Shown: positions 9,174-17,818 of the stretch, one piece after another
How positions within the stretch are numbered: the stretch's first letter is position 1
How the letters are laid out: every line of letters begins with the position of its first letter
DNA from: UBA6163 sp041753075
GTDB lineage: Bacteria > Planctomycetota > Planctomycetia > Pirellulales > Pirellulaceae
Assembly: GCA_041753075.1 (NCBI GenBank)
Contig: JBGSVE010000025.1
Span: 1-32,175 of the forward strand
Direction: 5' to 3'
Length of the DNA: 32,175 nucleotides
The notes under the pieces: generated by a model
What the model saw: only the letters and a program-made list of their open reading frames with translations
Told to the model about the DNA's origin: nothing
The model's database searches: none
Position numbers and translations under genes: made by a program

Positions 9174-10142
9174 ATGAAAACGTTTCACTTTGCCACCGCG
9201 ATTCACACATACGCAATCGCCTTGTTGATGACACTTGCGGTCGTTGCCCCCACGCGCGCTGACCACACCGTCGTGTTGCAAGGTAACGGAAAGCTTGTCG
9301 TTCTAGCACCCGGCGGCGAAACGACGTGGGAAATGCCGTGGAAGGGAATACACGATATCCATCGATTGCCAAACGGCCATTTTATGGTCCAGCAAGGTGG
9401 CTCGAAGATCGTTGAGATCGATCCCGAGACCAAGAAAGTTGTCTGGAGTTACGACTCGGCGACGCAGAACGGCAATGCGGGCAAGAAAGTCGAAGTCCAT
9501 GCGTTCCAACCGCTTGATAATGGCGCGGTGATGATTGCCGAGACCACGGCGATGCGAATCATCGAAGTCGACCGCGATGGCAAACTGCTAAAGTCGGTGC
9601 CGCTGAAGGTCGAGCATCCTCATCCTCATACTGACACGCGATTGGTTCGCAAAGTCGAGGGTGGCAACTATTTGGTTTGTCACGAAGGCGATGGCGTTGT
9701 CCGCGAATACGATGGCAATGATGGCAGCATTGTCTGGGAATATGAAGTGCCGATGTTCGGTCGCGAGCCCGCTCCGGGACACGGCCCCGAAGCGTTCGGC
9801 AATAAAACATTCGCCGCCTTGCGTTTACCGGGCGGCAACACATTGATCACCACTGGCAACGGCCATGGCGTCATCGAGGTCACTCCGGCGAAGCAAGTGG
9901 TTTGGCGATTGCAGCAAAACGATTTGCCGGGAATTACATTGGCTTGGGTAACGACGATCGAAGTTTTGCCCAGCGGCAATTATTTGGTCGGCAATTGTCA
10001 CGCCGGGCCTGGCAACCCGTTGTTGGTCGAGATCGAGCCCAAGAGCAAGCGGGTTGTTTGGACGCTTGACCGATTCGACGATTTTGGGGATTCGGTTTCC
10101 AATTCGATGGTCATCGACGCGGCAACCGCTTCGCTGCGATAG
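9174..10142 (+). CDS. Secreted beta-propeller (PQQ/arylsulfotransferase-like) protein
   Basis: This is a 322-residue exported protein with a predicted signal peptide (hydrophobic core AIALLMTLAVVA, cleavage likely after TRA at residue 29). The mature part consists of repeating units with the pattern 'HDIHRLPNGHFMVQ...I.EIDPETKKVVWSY', also seen as 'LPGGNTLITTGNGHGVIEVTPAKQVVWRL' and 'LPSGNYLVGNCHAGPGNPLLVEI'. Each unit ends in VVW, typical of six- or seven-bladed propellers of the PQQ-repeat/arylsulfotransferase type. Whether it binds a ligand or has catalysis is unknown. ATG 9174 is preferred over 9141: it has GGAG seven bases upstream and starts directly at the signal peptide. It ends convergent with the ABC permease gene. 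Confidence 0.85.
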   Translation: MKTFHFATAIHTYAIALLMTLAVVAPTRADHTVVLQGNGKLVVLAPGGETTWEMPWKGIHDIHRLPNGHFMVQQGGSKIVEIDPETKKVVWSYDSATQNGNAGKKVEVHAFQPLDNGAVMIAETTAMRIIEVDRDGKLLKSVPLKVEHPHPHTDTRLVRKVEGGNYLVCHEGDGVVREYDGNDGSIVWEYEVPMFGREPAPGHGPEAFGNKTFAALRLPGGNTLITTGNGHGVIEVTPAKQVVWRLQQNDLPGITLAWVTTIEVLPSGNYLVGNCHAGPGNPLLVEIEPKSKRVVWTLDRFDDFGDSVSNSMVIDAATASLR

Positions 10143-10163
10143 TTCAAAGTGTTCTGAGACGCG

Positions 10164-10199
10164 CCGCCGTCGTATCATTGCGTATCATCAAGACGGCGG
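10164..10199. terminator. GC-rich hairpin between convergent genes
   Basis: CCGCCGTC (10164-10171) pairs perfectly with GACGGCGG (10192-10199). The 20-base loop contains two copies of GTATCAT. It lies 22 bases after the beta-propeller stop and overlaps the last codons of the permease gene on the other strand. No T-run follows, so a factor-independent terminator is only a possibility. Confidence 0.35.
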
Positions 10200-11870
10200 A
10201 GCGTCATGGAGCACTTCGTCTTTGAACATAAACGGGTCATTCGGTACCGCAGATTTTAGCTCGACGCCGCTCATTCTTGCTCGCTCTTCGAGTACTCGCT
10301 GCGGCGTTGCCAATCGTTGTGGCAATACGGTACGTCCCAGCAACAACAGGTGACCGAAGAATGCCAGCACGCCCATTGCGACCACGGTCCAAAACTCGAT
10401 CACTGGCAATTGGGCTCGAACGGCCAATTGGATTGTCCAAACCCAATTCGTTACCTGCCGGATAGAATAAGAATAGGGACGGTAGTCGTTGTAATGCAAT
10501 CCAATCGAATACGGCACCAACGACATCAACAACAACACCACTGCCATTGCCGCCAATCCCAGCGCGACGCGAACAGTGTTGCGACGCCGCAATAGCCCGA
10601 CAATCACTCGCACTCCCGCTGCGGCGACAAAGAAATAGCTAATCGCAACGGCCAACGTGGTTCTGGCGACTTGGGTCGGCCAGATTATCGAAGCCGCATC
10701 AGGCAACCGGATCGCCTCCTCGAACAACAAAACCATTACACACAACGTCACCGCTAAATTGGCTCCGGCGAACACGTAGCCGGTTGCGGGGCCTGGGGTA
10801 AACCAAATCAAAAACAGTCGTCCCAAAAACGTCGCGGGAAGTTCGCGGCGAATGCGTGGCGTCATCGTGGCTGCCTCCGCCGACATCATCGCGCCGGACG
10901 CGATCCACATCACGCACAAGTGCATCGTCACGGCCCAAATTGTCAATATCGCAACGTCGAAACCGAGCACCAGCGAATAACTTGCCACGGCGATCAACGC
11001 GACTTCGTGAACCAACAGCGTGACGCGAATTGCCGTCGAACGGTTTTCGCTTTCCGGAGTTAATTGCGCTGCGGTTGCCATCACAAATACCGCAGCAATC
11101 GTGACGCAAAACGCCAACGCCGTGACCGCAAAGAAACCGGTCTGCTGTGGCGTAAACGGGTTGCCCGATTGGATCAAGTTAATGGCCAATGATCCGACGG
11201 CAACTTCACCCGCGATCAACACCAGCATGACCATCAACAACGTGCCAACCTGGCTCGATCGAACTCGCGCCATCGGGGCAAAGAAAATTGCAATCACGGT
11301 CAACGTCAAACCGGCGACGACCAACATTCCCATGAGCAAACCAAGCGTCGGTAAATCAACGCCTCGCAATGTGTAGGCATAAGCAACACAGGGAAACAAC
11401 GCGACGAAGTAGAGCATCATTTGGAGCGCGGCGCTGCCCAGTTTTCCCATTACGATTTGCCGCGGCGACAACGACGTGACGCTGAGCAATTCCAACGTAC
11501 CGTCGTCGATTTCACCTTCAAGCGATCGATATGCCGCCAGCGGAACGACCAACAACATCGGCACCGCCAGCACGATGTAATAGCCAGTCAACAACGTCGG
11601 TGCCGACGGCAAAAAATAAATTCGCGGCATCAACAACAACGTTCCCGCGATCGACCACGCCAGTGCGGCGAACAGCAGCAACGAAAACGTGACGACAAAC
11701 TGGCGGCTCTTGAGCGCTTGGCGGGTCTCTTTTACCAAGATCGGATTGATCGAGTCGCCGGCTTTTACTGCGATGCGGTCGATCGTTCGCAACCACTTCG
11801 GGACCGCTTCGGATTCGCCCAAAATTACGGCCAAGTTGGCATCGGCGGATGTTTTGGCGGCGATGCTCAT
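10188..11870 (-). CDS. ABC-2 type transporter permease
   Basis: This is the membrane permease (560 residues) of an ABC exporter, encoded just after its ATPase. A cytoplasmic N-terminus containing NPILVKETRQALKSRQFVVT leads into the first membrane helix, a pattern typical of ABC-2/GldF-like permeases. The motif EGEIDDGTLELLSVTSLSPRQIVMGK, the short coupling region found after the second helix in this group, follows. About 12 hydrophobic segments are present. ATG 11870 overlaps the ATPase stop by four bases (ATGA). An upstream in-frame start at 11948 would overlap the ATPase by 80 bases and is rejected. The substrate is unknown. It is the last gene of the four-gene operon. Confidence 0.88.
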   Translation of the reverse strand: MSIAAKTSADANLAVILGESEAVPKWLRTIDRIAVKAGDSINPILVKETRQALKSRQFVVTFSLLLFAALAWSIAGTLLLMPRIYFLPSAPTLLTGYYIVLAVPMLLVVPLAAYRSLEGEIDDGTLELLSVTSLSPRQIVMGKLGSAALQMMLYFVALFPCVAYAYTLRGVDLPTLGLLMGMLVVAGLTLTVIAIFFAPMARVRSSQVGTLLMVMLVLIAGEVAVGSLAINLIQSGNPFTPQQTGFFAVTALAFCVTIAAVFVMATAAQLTPESENRSTAIRVTLLVHEVALIAVASYSLVLGFDVAILTIWAVTMHLCVMWIASGAMMSAEAATMTPRIRRELPATFLGRLFLIWFTPGPATGYVFAGANLAVTLCVMVLLFEEAIRLPDAASIIWPTQVARTTLAVAISYFFVAAAGVRVIVGLLRRRNTVRVALGLAAMAVVLLLMSLVPYSIGLHYNDYRPYSYSIRQVTNWVWTIQLAVRAQLPVIEFWTVVAMGVLAFFGHLLLLGRTVLPQRLATPQRVLEERARMSGVELKSAVPNDPFMFKDEVLHDAPPS

Positions 11871-12862
11871 TGAACCAACCCCTCGGTAACCTGCAGAAAT
11901 ACGTCCTCCAAACTTTTCTGGTGCGAGCTGACCTCCGCAACCTCGCAACCGGCCATGACCAACGCTCGCAGCAAGTCGGCTTGCGCCCGCACGTCACCGG
12001 AAAATTCCAACCGCAGCAAGTCACCATCGATATTCGCCTGGAGCACGTCGCTGCGGGACTTGGCAAGATTCGCCGCCGTGGTCACGTCGGACAACAATCG
12101 AATCTGCAGCTCGCGATGCTCGGCGCGTTGACTTTGGATTTCATCGACCGTGCCGGTGGCCAACAAACGACCTTGTTCGATGATCCCAATGCGATCACAC
12201 ATCTCGGCCAGCTCAGTCAAAATGTGGCTGCTGATGATGATCGTCTTGCCCTGCGACGCCAGCTCGCCAATCATTCGCCGCAGCTCGATGCGTGCTCGTG
12301 GATCAAGCCCGGCGGCGGGTTCATCAAGAATCAACACTGACGGATCGTGGATCAATGCACGGCCCAAACACAGCCGTTGCTTCATGCCTTTGCTCAAACC
12401 ACGAATCGGCTTTTCGGCAATGTTTCGCGTGCCGGTAAAGTTCAAAACCCAGCGGAGTCGCTTCAATCGATCGGCACCCGTGACGCCATACGCTCGCGCG
12501 TAGAAATCAAGGTACTCCCAACAATTCACATCGCGATAGGTGCCGTAGGAATCAGGCATATAACCGAGTCGACGGCGCACCAATTCGGGATCATTGATGA
12601 CTGACAAACCATCGATAAACGCTTCGCCGTAGCTGGGCAAATCGAGGGTCGCCAGAATCCTCATGCTCGTCGTCTTGCCCGCACCGTTGGGACCGATGTA
12701 GCCAAACACGCTGCCTCGCGGGATCGCGAATGAGATGTCGTGAACCGCTTTGGTGTCGCCAAAATAACGATAGATCCGCCGCAGCTCGATGCACGGCGTT
12801 TGTTCGCCATGGACGCCGATACGAATCGCTTCGCGTAGCGACATTTTGCTGGTAGCGTTCAT
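11867..12862 (-). CDS. ABC transporter ATP-binding protein
   Basis: This 331-residue ATPase would drive the adjacent permease. Visible motifs are Walker A GPNGAGKTT (57-65), signature LSKGM (156-160), Walker B VLILDEP (about 176-182) with the D-loop GLD, and switch histidine in SSH (211-213). The Q-loop position reads GYMPD rather than having glutamine, a substitution that also occurs in many ABC-2 exporter ATPases. The C-terminal roughly 90 residues form the accessory domain usual for GldA/CcmA-like proteins, ending in a conserved SLEDVFLQVTEG segment. It overlaps both neighbours by ATGA, so it is translationally coupled. Substrate unknown. Confidence 0.93.
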   Translation of the reverse strand: MNATSKMSLREAIRIGVHGEQTPCIELRRIYRYFGDTKAVHDISFAIPRGSVFGYIGPNGAGKTTSMRILATLDLPSYGEAFIDGLSVINDPELVRRRLGYMPDSYGTYRDVNCWEYLDFYARAYGVTGADRLKRLRWVLNFTGTRNIAEKPIRGLSKGMKQRLCLGRALIHDPSVLILDEPAAGLDPRARIELRRMIGELASQGKTIIISSHILTELAEMCDRIGIIEQGRLLATGTVDEIQSQRAEHRELQIRLLSDVTTAANLAKSRSDVLQANIDGDLLRLEFSGDVRAQADLLRALVMAGCEVAEVSSHQKSLEDVFLQVTEGLVQ

Positions 12863-15150
12863 TTCACCACCCCGATCACGTAATGCACGCTTTCGACCAA
12901 TTCAGTCGCCGGCACGGCGATGCAATCTTCGGTAATGTCCGCAACGGCGATGAAATGATTGGGCGGAATGCTGGATTCGATTTGCAGTTTGATTCGCAAC
13001 CATTCCTCGATGGTGCTGTCCAATTGCGTGCCGCGATTATTGTTGGGTTGGTAGCGTGTCGAGCCGCTGGTCAAATTGGCAATCAAGTCAATCGTGCGCT
13101 CGCCGACGCGGCGCGAACTGGAGATCGCTGCGGGCGCAATCGGACGTTGCAGACCGTACATTTCGCTGAGCCGCTCGTTTGATTCGGAGTCGCTTAGCGC
13201 ACGCACTCTCACAGTGCCACCCGCAGGCAAAACTTCAAACGCAAATTCCTTGCCGTCGGCATTGCAGGCCACACCGTCGCGAAGCTCGAACTTCAATCTA
13301 CTGGTTAACGTCTCGACGTTTCCATCTTTATCGCTTGACCAACTTACGCCACCGACATTGGCCACGGGACGATAGGTAACCCATTGTTTTTGTTGTCGCG
13401 ACGGCAAAAATCCGCTGTCCAATCGCATCGTGTCATCTTGAATCCGAATCGTGCCAACTTGTGAATGCTCCAGCTCACGAGCGCCATACCACGAATCAAC
13501 TGTTGGCAATTGATAAGGCAAGATCACCGCGTTGGCCGGTATCTGCATTCCACCAGCGGGTCGAATGCCCGAGAAATAGGTCTCGCGACAATAGCGCGCC
13601 GCCGTGCCTGAGTAATCACCGATCCAAGTCACTTCGCGAATTCGCGCGCGGGTTGCTAATCCATCGGCTACTAAACCGTAGGCGAACATCACTAGAGTCG
13701 TAACCAACGCAAGCAGCGGAGCGACGAACATCATCAAATAGCCGCGTCCGAGCTTGGTAAACTTTCGATAGGCGATCGGACCGACGACGATGACAAACAC
13801 GGTCAGCAATCCGATAAACGTATAGACCGGCGGTTGGGCGACACCGGGAATCACCCAATCCCAAAAACGTCGATCTCCAAAACACGGGTCGACGGCGCGC
13901 TTCTTGGACTCCGACATCTCGCCGCTCGATAGCGCCGCCATCGTCCGCCACATTTGCGGCGTGCCCGGTATCGACTTCGCAGACTTCGAGACCACAATTT
14001 GACCCAGCGCCAGGCGATGGACCGCAAAGTCCTTGGCCACAAGGCGAGGGAACTGGGCAAATTGTTGTTGTTCCTCGAGCCAGCTAAGGTTTTCGTTGAG
14101 TTGGATTTCGGCGGGATGCAGACCGCTTGGTGTTCGATTCAGCGGTGAGTTCCGTTGGGCGGCGGCGAACTCGCGAATGTAATTGCGTGAATCGGTGAAT
14201 GATTGAAACGTCATCGTGGCCAAGTCGGACAATACCAGCGGCGTGTTGCCCAGATAGACGGCTTGTTCGATGAGTTTGGCCGACGAATTGGCGTCGCTTT
14301 GTGGCAGGTCAAACAGCCGACGCAATTCATCATCGGCCACGTTTCCCAACACCCACAACACACCGCCGCAGCGCAAATAGTTCTTCAGCGCCTCGGTCTG
14401 TTGGGGTTGATCTTTGGCGATTGCCAACAACGTGTCGGCTTCGATCACCCAGGCGTCAGCGACGTCGAACCCGCGCCAATCGGTCGGCAGTGTATCGCGC
14501 GGTCGGGCGCGAAATTGACGCCACACGCTGCCGGCCGCAAAGCCACTGGATGCCTTCTTAAAATCATTGATCAACATCAAATCAGGCGCGACCATTGCAA
14601 AAAACAATCGCGCGTCCGGTTGGTCGGTTTCGTCATTGGTGATCCAACCGAATCGCTGGTCGCACGACTCCCACCAACACGAATCCGCATCGACGGCATG
14701 CGCCGACGCACTGGGCACTCGCATTTGGTAACCGTCGAGCGAGCGGCGATCTTCCCACACCGTCACTTCGCATTCACCGCCGACGGACCACTTTGGCAAG
14801 TAAACCGTTTTCTCCGCGACGCGCTGACCCTGGGGCAAACGCATCGGAATTTCGTAAACGCAATCACGGCCCGGCGGTTGTGATCGATTGCCCACAGGAC
14901 TGATGCGAATCGTCAATTCGCGATCGGCATTGAAGCTGGTGCCCGTTGCCGCAACCTCGATCTCAGCGGGGATGTCGCCAAACAGGCGATAGTCATCAAG
15001 CGTGACGGTGAGCAAAAAACCTTTGGCCTTCGCACCCTTGACCGGCAACGAAACGAACTCGCGCAGCGGTCCTTGCCAATCACACCAACCGCAGGTTGCC
15101 CAGCCGACGACCAGCCAAACGCCGAGCACGTAGCGCCAGGAACGCATCAT
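12859..15150 (-). CDS. Signal-peptide/membrane protein of the ABC operon (GldG-like position)
   Basis: This is a 763-residue protein with an N-terminal signal peptide or anchor (MMRSWRYVLGVWLVVGWATC) and a large extracytoplasmic region of beta-rich and mixed character. Around residues 455-530 two strong membrane helices flank a short basic loop (PIAYRKFTKLGRGYLMMF). A further soluble domain of about 220 residues follows. The layout and operon position recall the GldG/DUF4350-like partner proteins of ABC-2 exporters, but the family is not proven. ATG 15150 is chosen because it overlaps the upstream stop as ATGA and begins at the signal peptide; the longer in-frame start at 15261 is rejected. 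The 3' end overlaps the ATPase gene by four bases. Confidence 0.82.
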   Translation of the reverse strand: MMRSWRYVLGVWLVVGWATCGWCDWQGPLREFVSLPVKGAKAKGFLLTVTLDDYRLFGDIPAEIEVAATGTSFNADRELTIRISPVGNRSQPPGRDCVYEIPMRLPQGQRVAEKTVYLPKWSVGGECEVTVWEDRRSLDGYQMRVPSASAHAVDADSCWWESCDQRFGWITNDETDQPDARLFFAMVAPDLMLINDFKKASSGFAAGSVWRQFRARPRDTLPTDWRGFDVADAWVIEADTLLAIAKDQPQQTEALKNYLRCGGVLWVLGNVADDELRRLFDLPQSDANSSAKLIEQAVYLGNTPLVLSDLATMTFQSFTDSRNYIREFAAAQRNSPLNRTPSGLHPAEIQLNENLSWLEEQQQFAQFPRLVAKDFAVHRLALGQIVVSKSAKSIPGTPQMWRTMAALSSGEMSESKKRAVDPCFGDRRFWDWVIPGVAQPPVYTFIGLLTVFVIVVGPIAYRKFTKLGRGYLMMFVAPLLALVTTLVMFAYGLVADGLATRARIREVTWIGDYSGTAARYCRETYFSGIRPAGGMQIPANAVILPYQLPTVDSWYGARELEHSQVGTIRIQDDTMRLDSGFLPSRQQKQWVTYRPVANVGGVSWSSDKDGNVETLTSRLKFELRDGVACNADGKEFAFEVLPAGGTVRVRALSDSESNERLSEMYGLQRPIAPAAISSSRRVGERTIDLIANLTSGSTRYQPNNNRGTQLDSTIEEWLRIKLQIESSIPPNHFIAVADITEDCIAVPATELVESVHYVIGVVK

Positions 15151-15455
15151 TGATTTGAATCGCGCGGAGGAAGCACTTGAGGCGGAAGTTGTTGGGCGGC
15201 AAACGGGCTGCCGCGATTGACATCTTCCCACGGATCGCGACCGATCACCGCCGGAAACCACGCAATCACAAACAAAACGGCGAATAGGCCAAACGTCGCC
15301 GCCAGCGTTGCCAGCGCATAAATTGCCGCGCGGGCAATCGCCGAATCAGCGTTGGCGGCTCGCAGCACCAGCGCCGCGATCGCGGCAACAGTCATCACAC
15401 CCAAGAGAAATCGAAACGAAACCTGAGGCAACAGGCGGCTGCGTTCTTTGGGCAA
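15147..15455 (-). CDS. Small membrane protein, first gene of ABC operon
   Basis: This is a 102-residue protein with two predicted membrane helices (about residues 12-33 and 43-70), a short basic N-terminus (MPKERSRLLPQ) and a proline-rich C-terminus (LPPQVLPPRD) likely in the cytoplasm. I do not recognise a family. It overlaps the 763-residue protein gene by ATGA, and the whole operon reads from here. It may be an accessory subunit of the exporter; this is inferred from coupling only. The 195 bases between it and the divergent SEC-C gene (15456-15650) should carry both promoters. Confidence 0.7.
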   Translation of the reverse strand: MPKERSRLLPQVSFRFLLGVMTVAAIAALVLRAANADSAIARAAIYALATLAATFGLFAVLFVIAWFPAVIGRDPWEDVNRGSPFAAQQLPPQVLPPRDSNQ

Positions 15456-15650
15456 AACCGACGGAGTAGAAGAGTTGCCGTTGTTCGTTTTTTGATTCGA
15501 TTCAATGATGATAGGAAGCTCCCGTGAGTTTCTGCGAAGCTTTTTCGTGCGGCGTGCAGACCCGCCCGTGTGAAGGCAACTACAAAATGGTACGTTATTC
15601 TATTCGGTAACAACACCTCATACGCGGCGCCACGGAGGCGGGATTTCGAG

Positions 15651-17813
15651 ATGACGATTGATCCTTACGCACTATGCCCTTGCGGCAATGGCAAAAAAAT
15701 CAAGTTCTGCAAATGCAAGGATTCTTTGCCCGAACTTGATCGAGTGATGACGATGATCGAGGGTCGGCAAATTGTGCCCGCGCTGGATCGCTTGAACCAG
15801 GTATTATCCGAACACCCTGACGCGGCTTGGGCGCTGGCGATCAAGGGCCGGCTGATGATTGACCTTCGCGAATACGATTCGTTGGCGGAAAATTCCGAGC
15901 GATTTGTGCGTTTGCAACCAAGCAATCCGCTGGCCTTGGCACAACGTGGTGCGGCGGAGTTATTTCGCCAGAACTTCTCCGCCGCGACGCTGTCGTTGCT
16001 CGAAGCCTTGACCGAAAGCGGACGTTCGGTCGACAGCTTTGTGCTCGATATCGCATCGCTGTTGGCGTATTCGCTGGCCAGCAGCGGATCGTATTTAACC
16101 GCGCGGTCCTACGTACAATTGCCTTTAACCGCCCAAGGTTACGACGGCAACCAAACGGCCACGATGGTTTACCAGGAACTCAACAGCAGTACGGAAATCA
16201 ACCAACTGTTCAAAACCGTTCCGCAAATCATCCCTCGCGAAGCCAATGTGCCGTGGGCCGAACGGTTTGACGAAGCGATCGGATTGTTGCAAACCAACCA
16301 AGTGTTGTTGGCTGAATCGAAACTCCAGTCTTTGGCGCGAACGGTGCCGCGCGAACCTTGCGTGTTGACCGGCCAGTTGACATGTGCGATTTGGCGCGGC
16401 GATATCGCGGAACAAGCTGCCTGCCTGCGCCGACTCAGCGAATGTGAATCGTTGTCCCATGATGAACGCGTCAAGTATCTGGCGCTGTGTTGGTTGGTTG
16501 AGCCGAACCAACCGATGATCTCGGTCGAATCAACGGGTTGGTCCGCTGATATCGCGGATGTCGAGCAAGCGGAAATGGCGATGAGGGCCGACTCGTCGTT
16601 CGCTGCGATTGATCCGCAGATGCTGGCCGAAATGGTCGACGAATCGGTGGAAATTCGGCCACGATCTGGCTTCCAAGTGATCGATCGACCGATGCCCGAA
16701 CCGGGCACGATTCCGACGGTCGATACGATGCCGCGCTGCAAAGCGGTCGTCTTCGTCTTCGGCAAGCAAACCGATCGCGCTGCGCGAATCGAGATCATTC
16801 ACTTGCGCAAGCCCGATCATGATGCCGTTAAGCAAACGATCACGTCTGCGCTCGGCGAATTGACTTGGGTCGAAGTCATGACGCACAAGATTTCGCTCGT
16901 CGAAGCGATTGCGCCGGTGCCCGTGATGCTCGATGTTAAACTTGATCGCAAAGCGATGCTCGATGTGCAAGGCGACGTGCTGACGATGGAAATGCGATCC
17001 TCGTTGCTGTCCATGCCGCTGAAATGCTTTGGTGATCGCGGCCTCACGGACGCCGCAAGCGATTCAAGCACGCTTGTCGCTCGCGCCGCCTACGTGCGCG
17101 TGATCGAAGGATATGAAGCGATTGCGTCGCAAATTCCCGGCTTGATTGCGGAATTGTACGCCGCCGCCAACGTCACTGCGTTGCCGACTCTCAAGCCCAA
17201 AACGGTCGAAGAATTGAGGGTCTACGAACCGATTGACCTGGGCCGCGTCGATGTCAGCGAACTGGATGCCGAAGGCTTGATCTTTGCCTTTCAACAAGCA
17301 AAATTCTATGGCGTCGATTCGGCAATCGCGCTGGTATCGCGACGATTGCTTGAAATCGATCTCGAACCGTCTTTGTACGAAGCGCGAATGATGGCCTATA
17401 TGGCATTGATCGAGCGCGCTGAGAACCCTGACGAAGCGCTCACGCTAATCAACAAAGGCAAAGCGTTTGCCTCGGTTCATAAGCTGGACCAAGCTTCGCT
17501 GCGCATCCTGGAGTTGACGCAGCGGCTGATGTCTGGCGATTCGGTCGCGTTCACCGAAACGTTGCGCGGGATTGCTGCCGACTACAATGATCGACCCGAA
17601 GTGATGGCTCGCGTCCAACGGTTGTTGATATCCGTGGGCATCATGCGACCCGATGGTACGCTGCGTGATCGCCCGGCTGGTGCCGGCGCTGCGGACAATC
17701 GCGCCGCGCCCGCAGGCGGTTCCGGGTTGTGGACTCCGGGCGGCGATTCACCCGCGCCAGCCGGTGCTGCGGCATCGGGTGGCAGCAAGCTCTGGGTCCC
17801 CGGAATGGATTGA
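15651..17813 (+). CDS. SEC-C motif, TPR-repeat protein with duplicated LWxPG tail
   Basis: This is a 720-residue cytoplasmic protein. The N-terminus has a SEC-C-like zinc motif with cysteines 9, 11, 20 and 22 (CPCGNGKKIKFCKC); the last pair is CxC rather than the usual CC or CH. Residues 25 to about 200 hold TPR-like helices (for example AWALAIKGRLMIDLREY). A long middle region is of unknown family, with further helical repeats near 570-680. The last 45 residues are Ala/Gly/Pro-rich and contain two copies of a motif reading GGSGLWTPGGD and GGSKLWVPGMD. The ATG at 15651 is preferred: it has CGGAGG 13 bases upstream and begins at the zinc motif. The role is unknown; SEC-C motifs bind zinc and often mediate protein contacts. 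ribD starts five bases after its stop. Confidence 0.82.
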   Translation: MTIDPYALCPCGNGKKIKFCKCKDSLPELDRVMTMIEGRQIVPALDRLNQVLSEHPDAAWALAIKGRLMIDLREYDSLAENSERFVRLQPSNPLALAQRGAAELFRQNFSAATLSLLEALTESGRSVDSFVLDIASLLAYSLASSGSYLTARSYVQLPLTAQGYDGNQTATMVYQELNSSTEINQLFKTVPQIIPREANVPWAERFDEAIGLLQTNQVLLAESKLQSLARTVPREPCVLTGQLTCAIWRGDIAEQAACLRRLSECESLSHDERVKYLALCWLVEPNQPMISVESTGWSADIADVEQAEMAMRADSSFAAIDPQMLAEMVDESVEIRPRSGFQVIDRPMPEPGTIPTVDTMPRCKAVVFVFGKQTDRAARIEIIHLRKPDHDAVKQTITSALGELTWVEVMTHKISLVEAIAPVPVMLDVKLDRKAMLDVQGDVLTMEMRSSLLSMPLKCFGDRGLTDAASDSSTLVARAAYVRVIEGYEAIASQIPGLIAELYAAANVTALPTLKPKTVEELRVYEPIDLGRVDVSELDAEGLIFAFQQAKFYGVDSAIALVSRRLLEIDLEPSLYEARMMAYMALIERAENPDEALTLINKGKAFASVHKLDQASLRILELTQRLMSGDSVAFTETLRGIAADYNDRPEVMARVQRLLISVGIMRPDGTLRDRPAGAGAADNRAAPAGGSGLWTPGGDSPAPAGAAASGGSKLWVPGMD

Positions 17814-17818
17814 CCATT

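Noticed and set aside
14203..14883. 226-residue open frame on the plus strand
   Set aside because: It lies entirely opposite the 763-residue ABC-operon protein; composition (many His, Arg, Gln) is that of a shadow frame.
17729..17818. N-terminal extension of RibD
   Set aside because: It would overlap the end of the SEC-C gene by about 85 bases, and the family start is at GTG 17819 or ATG 17837.
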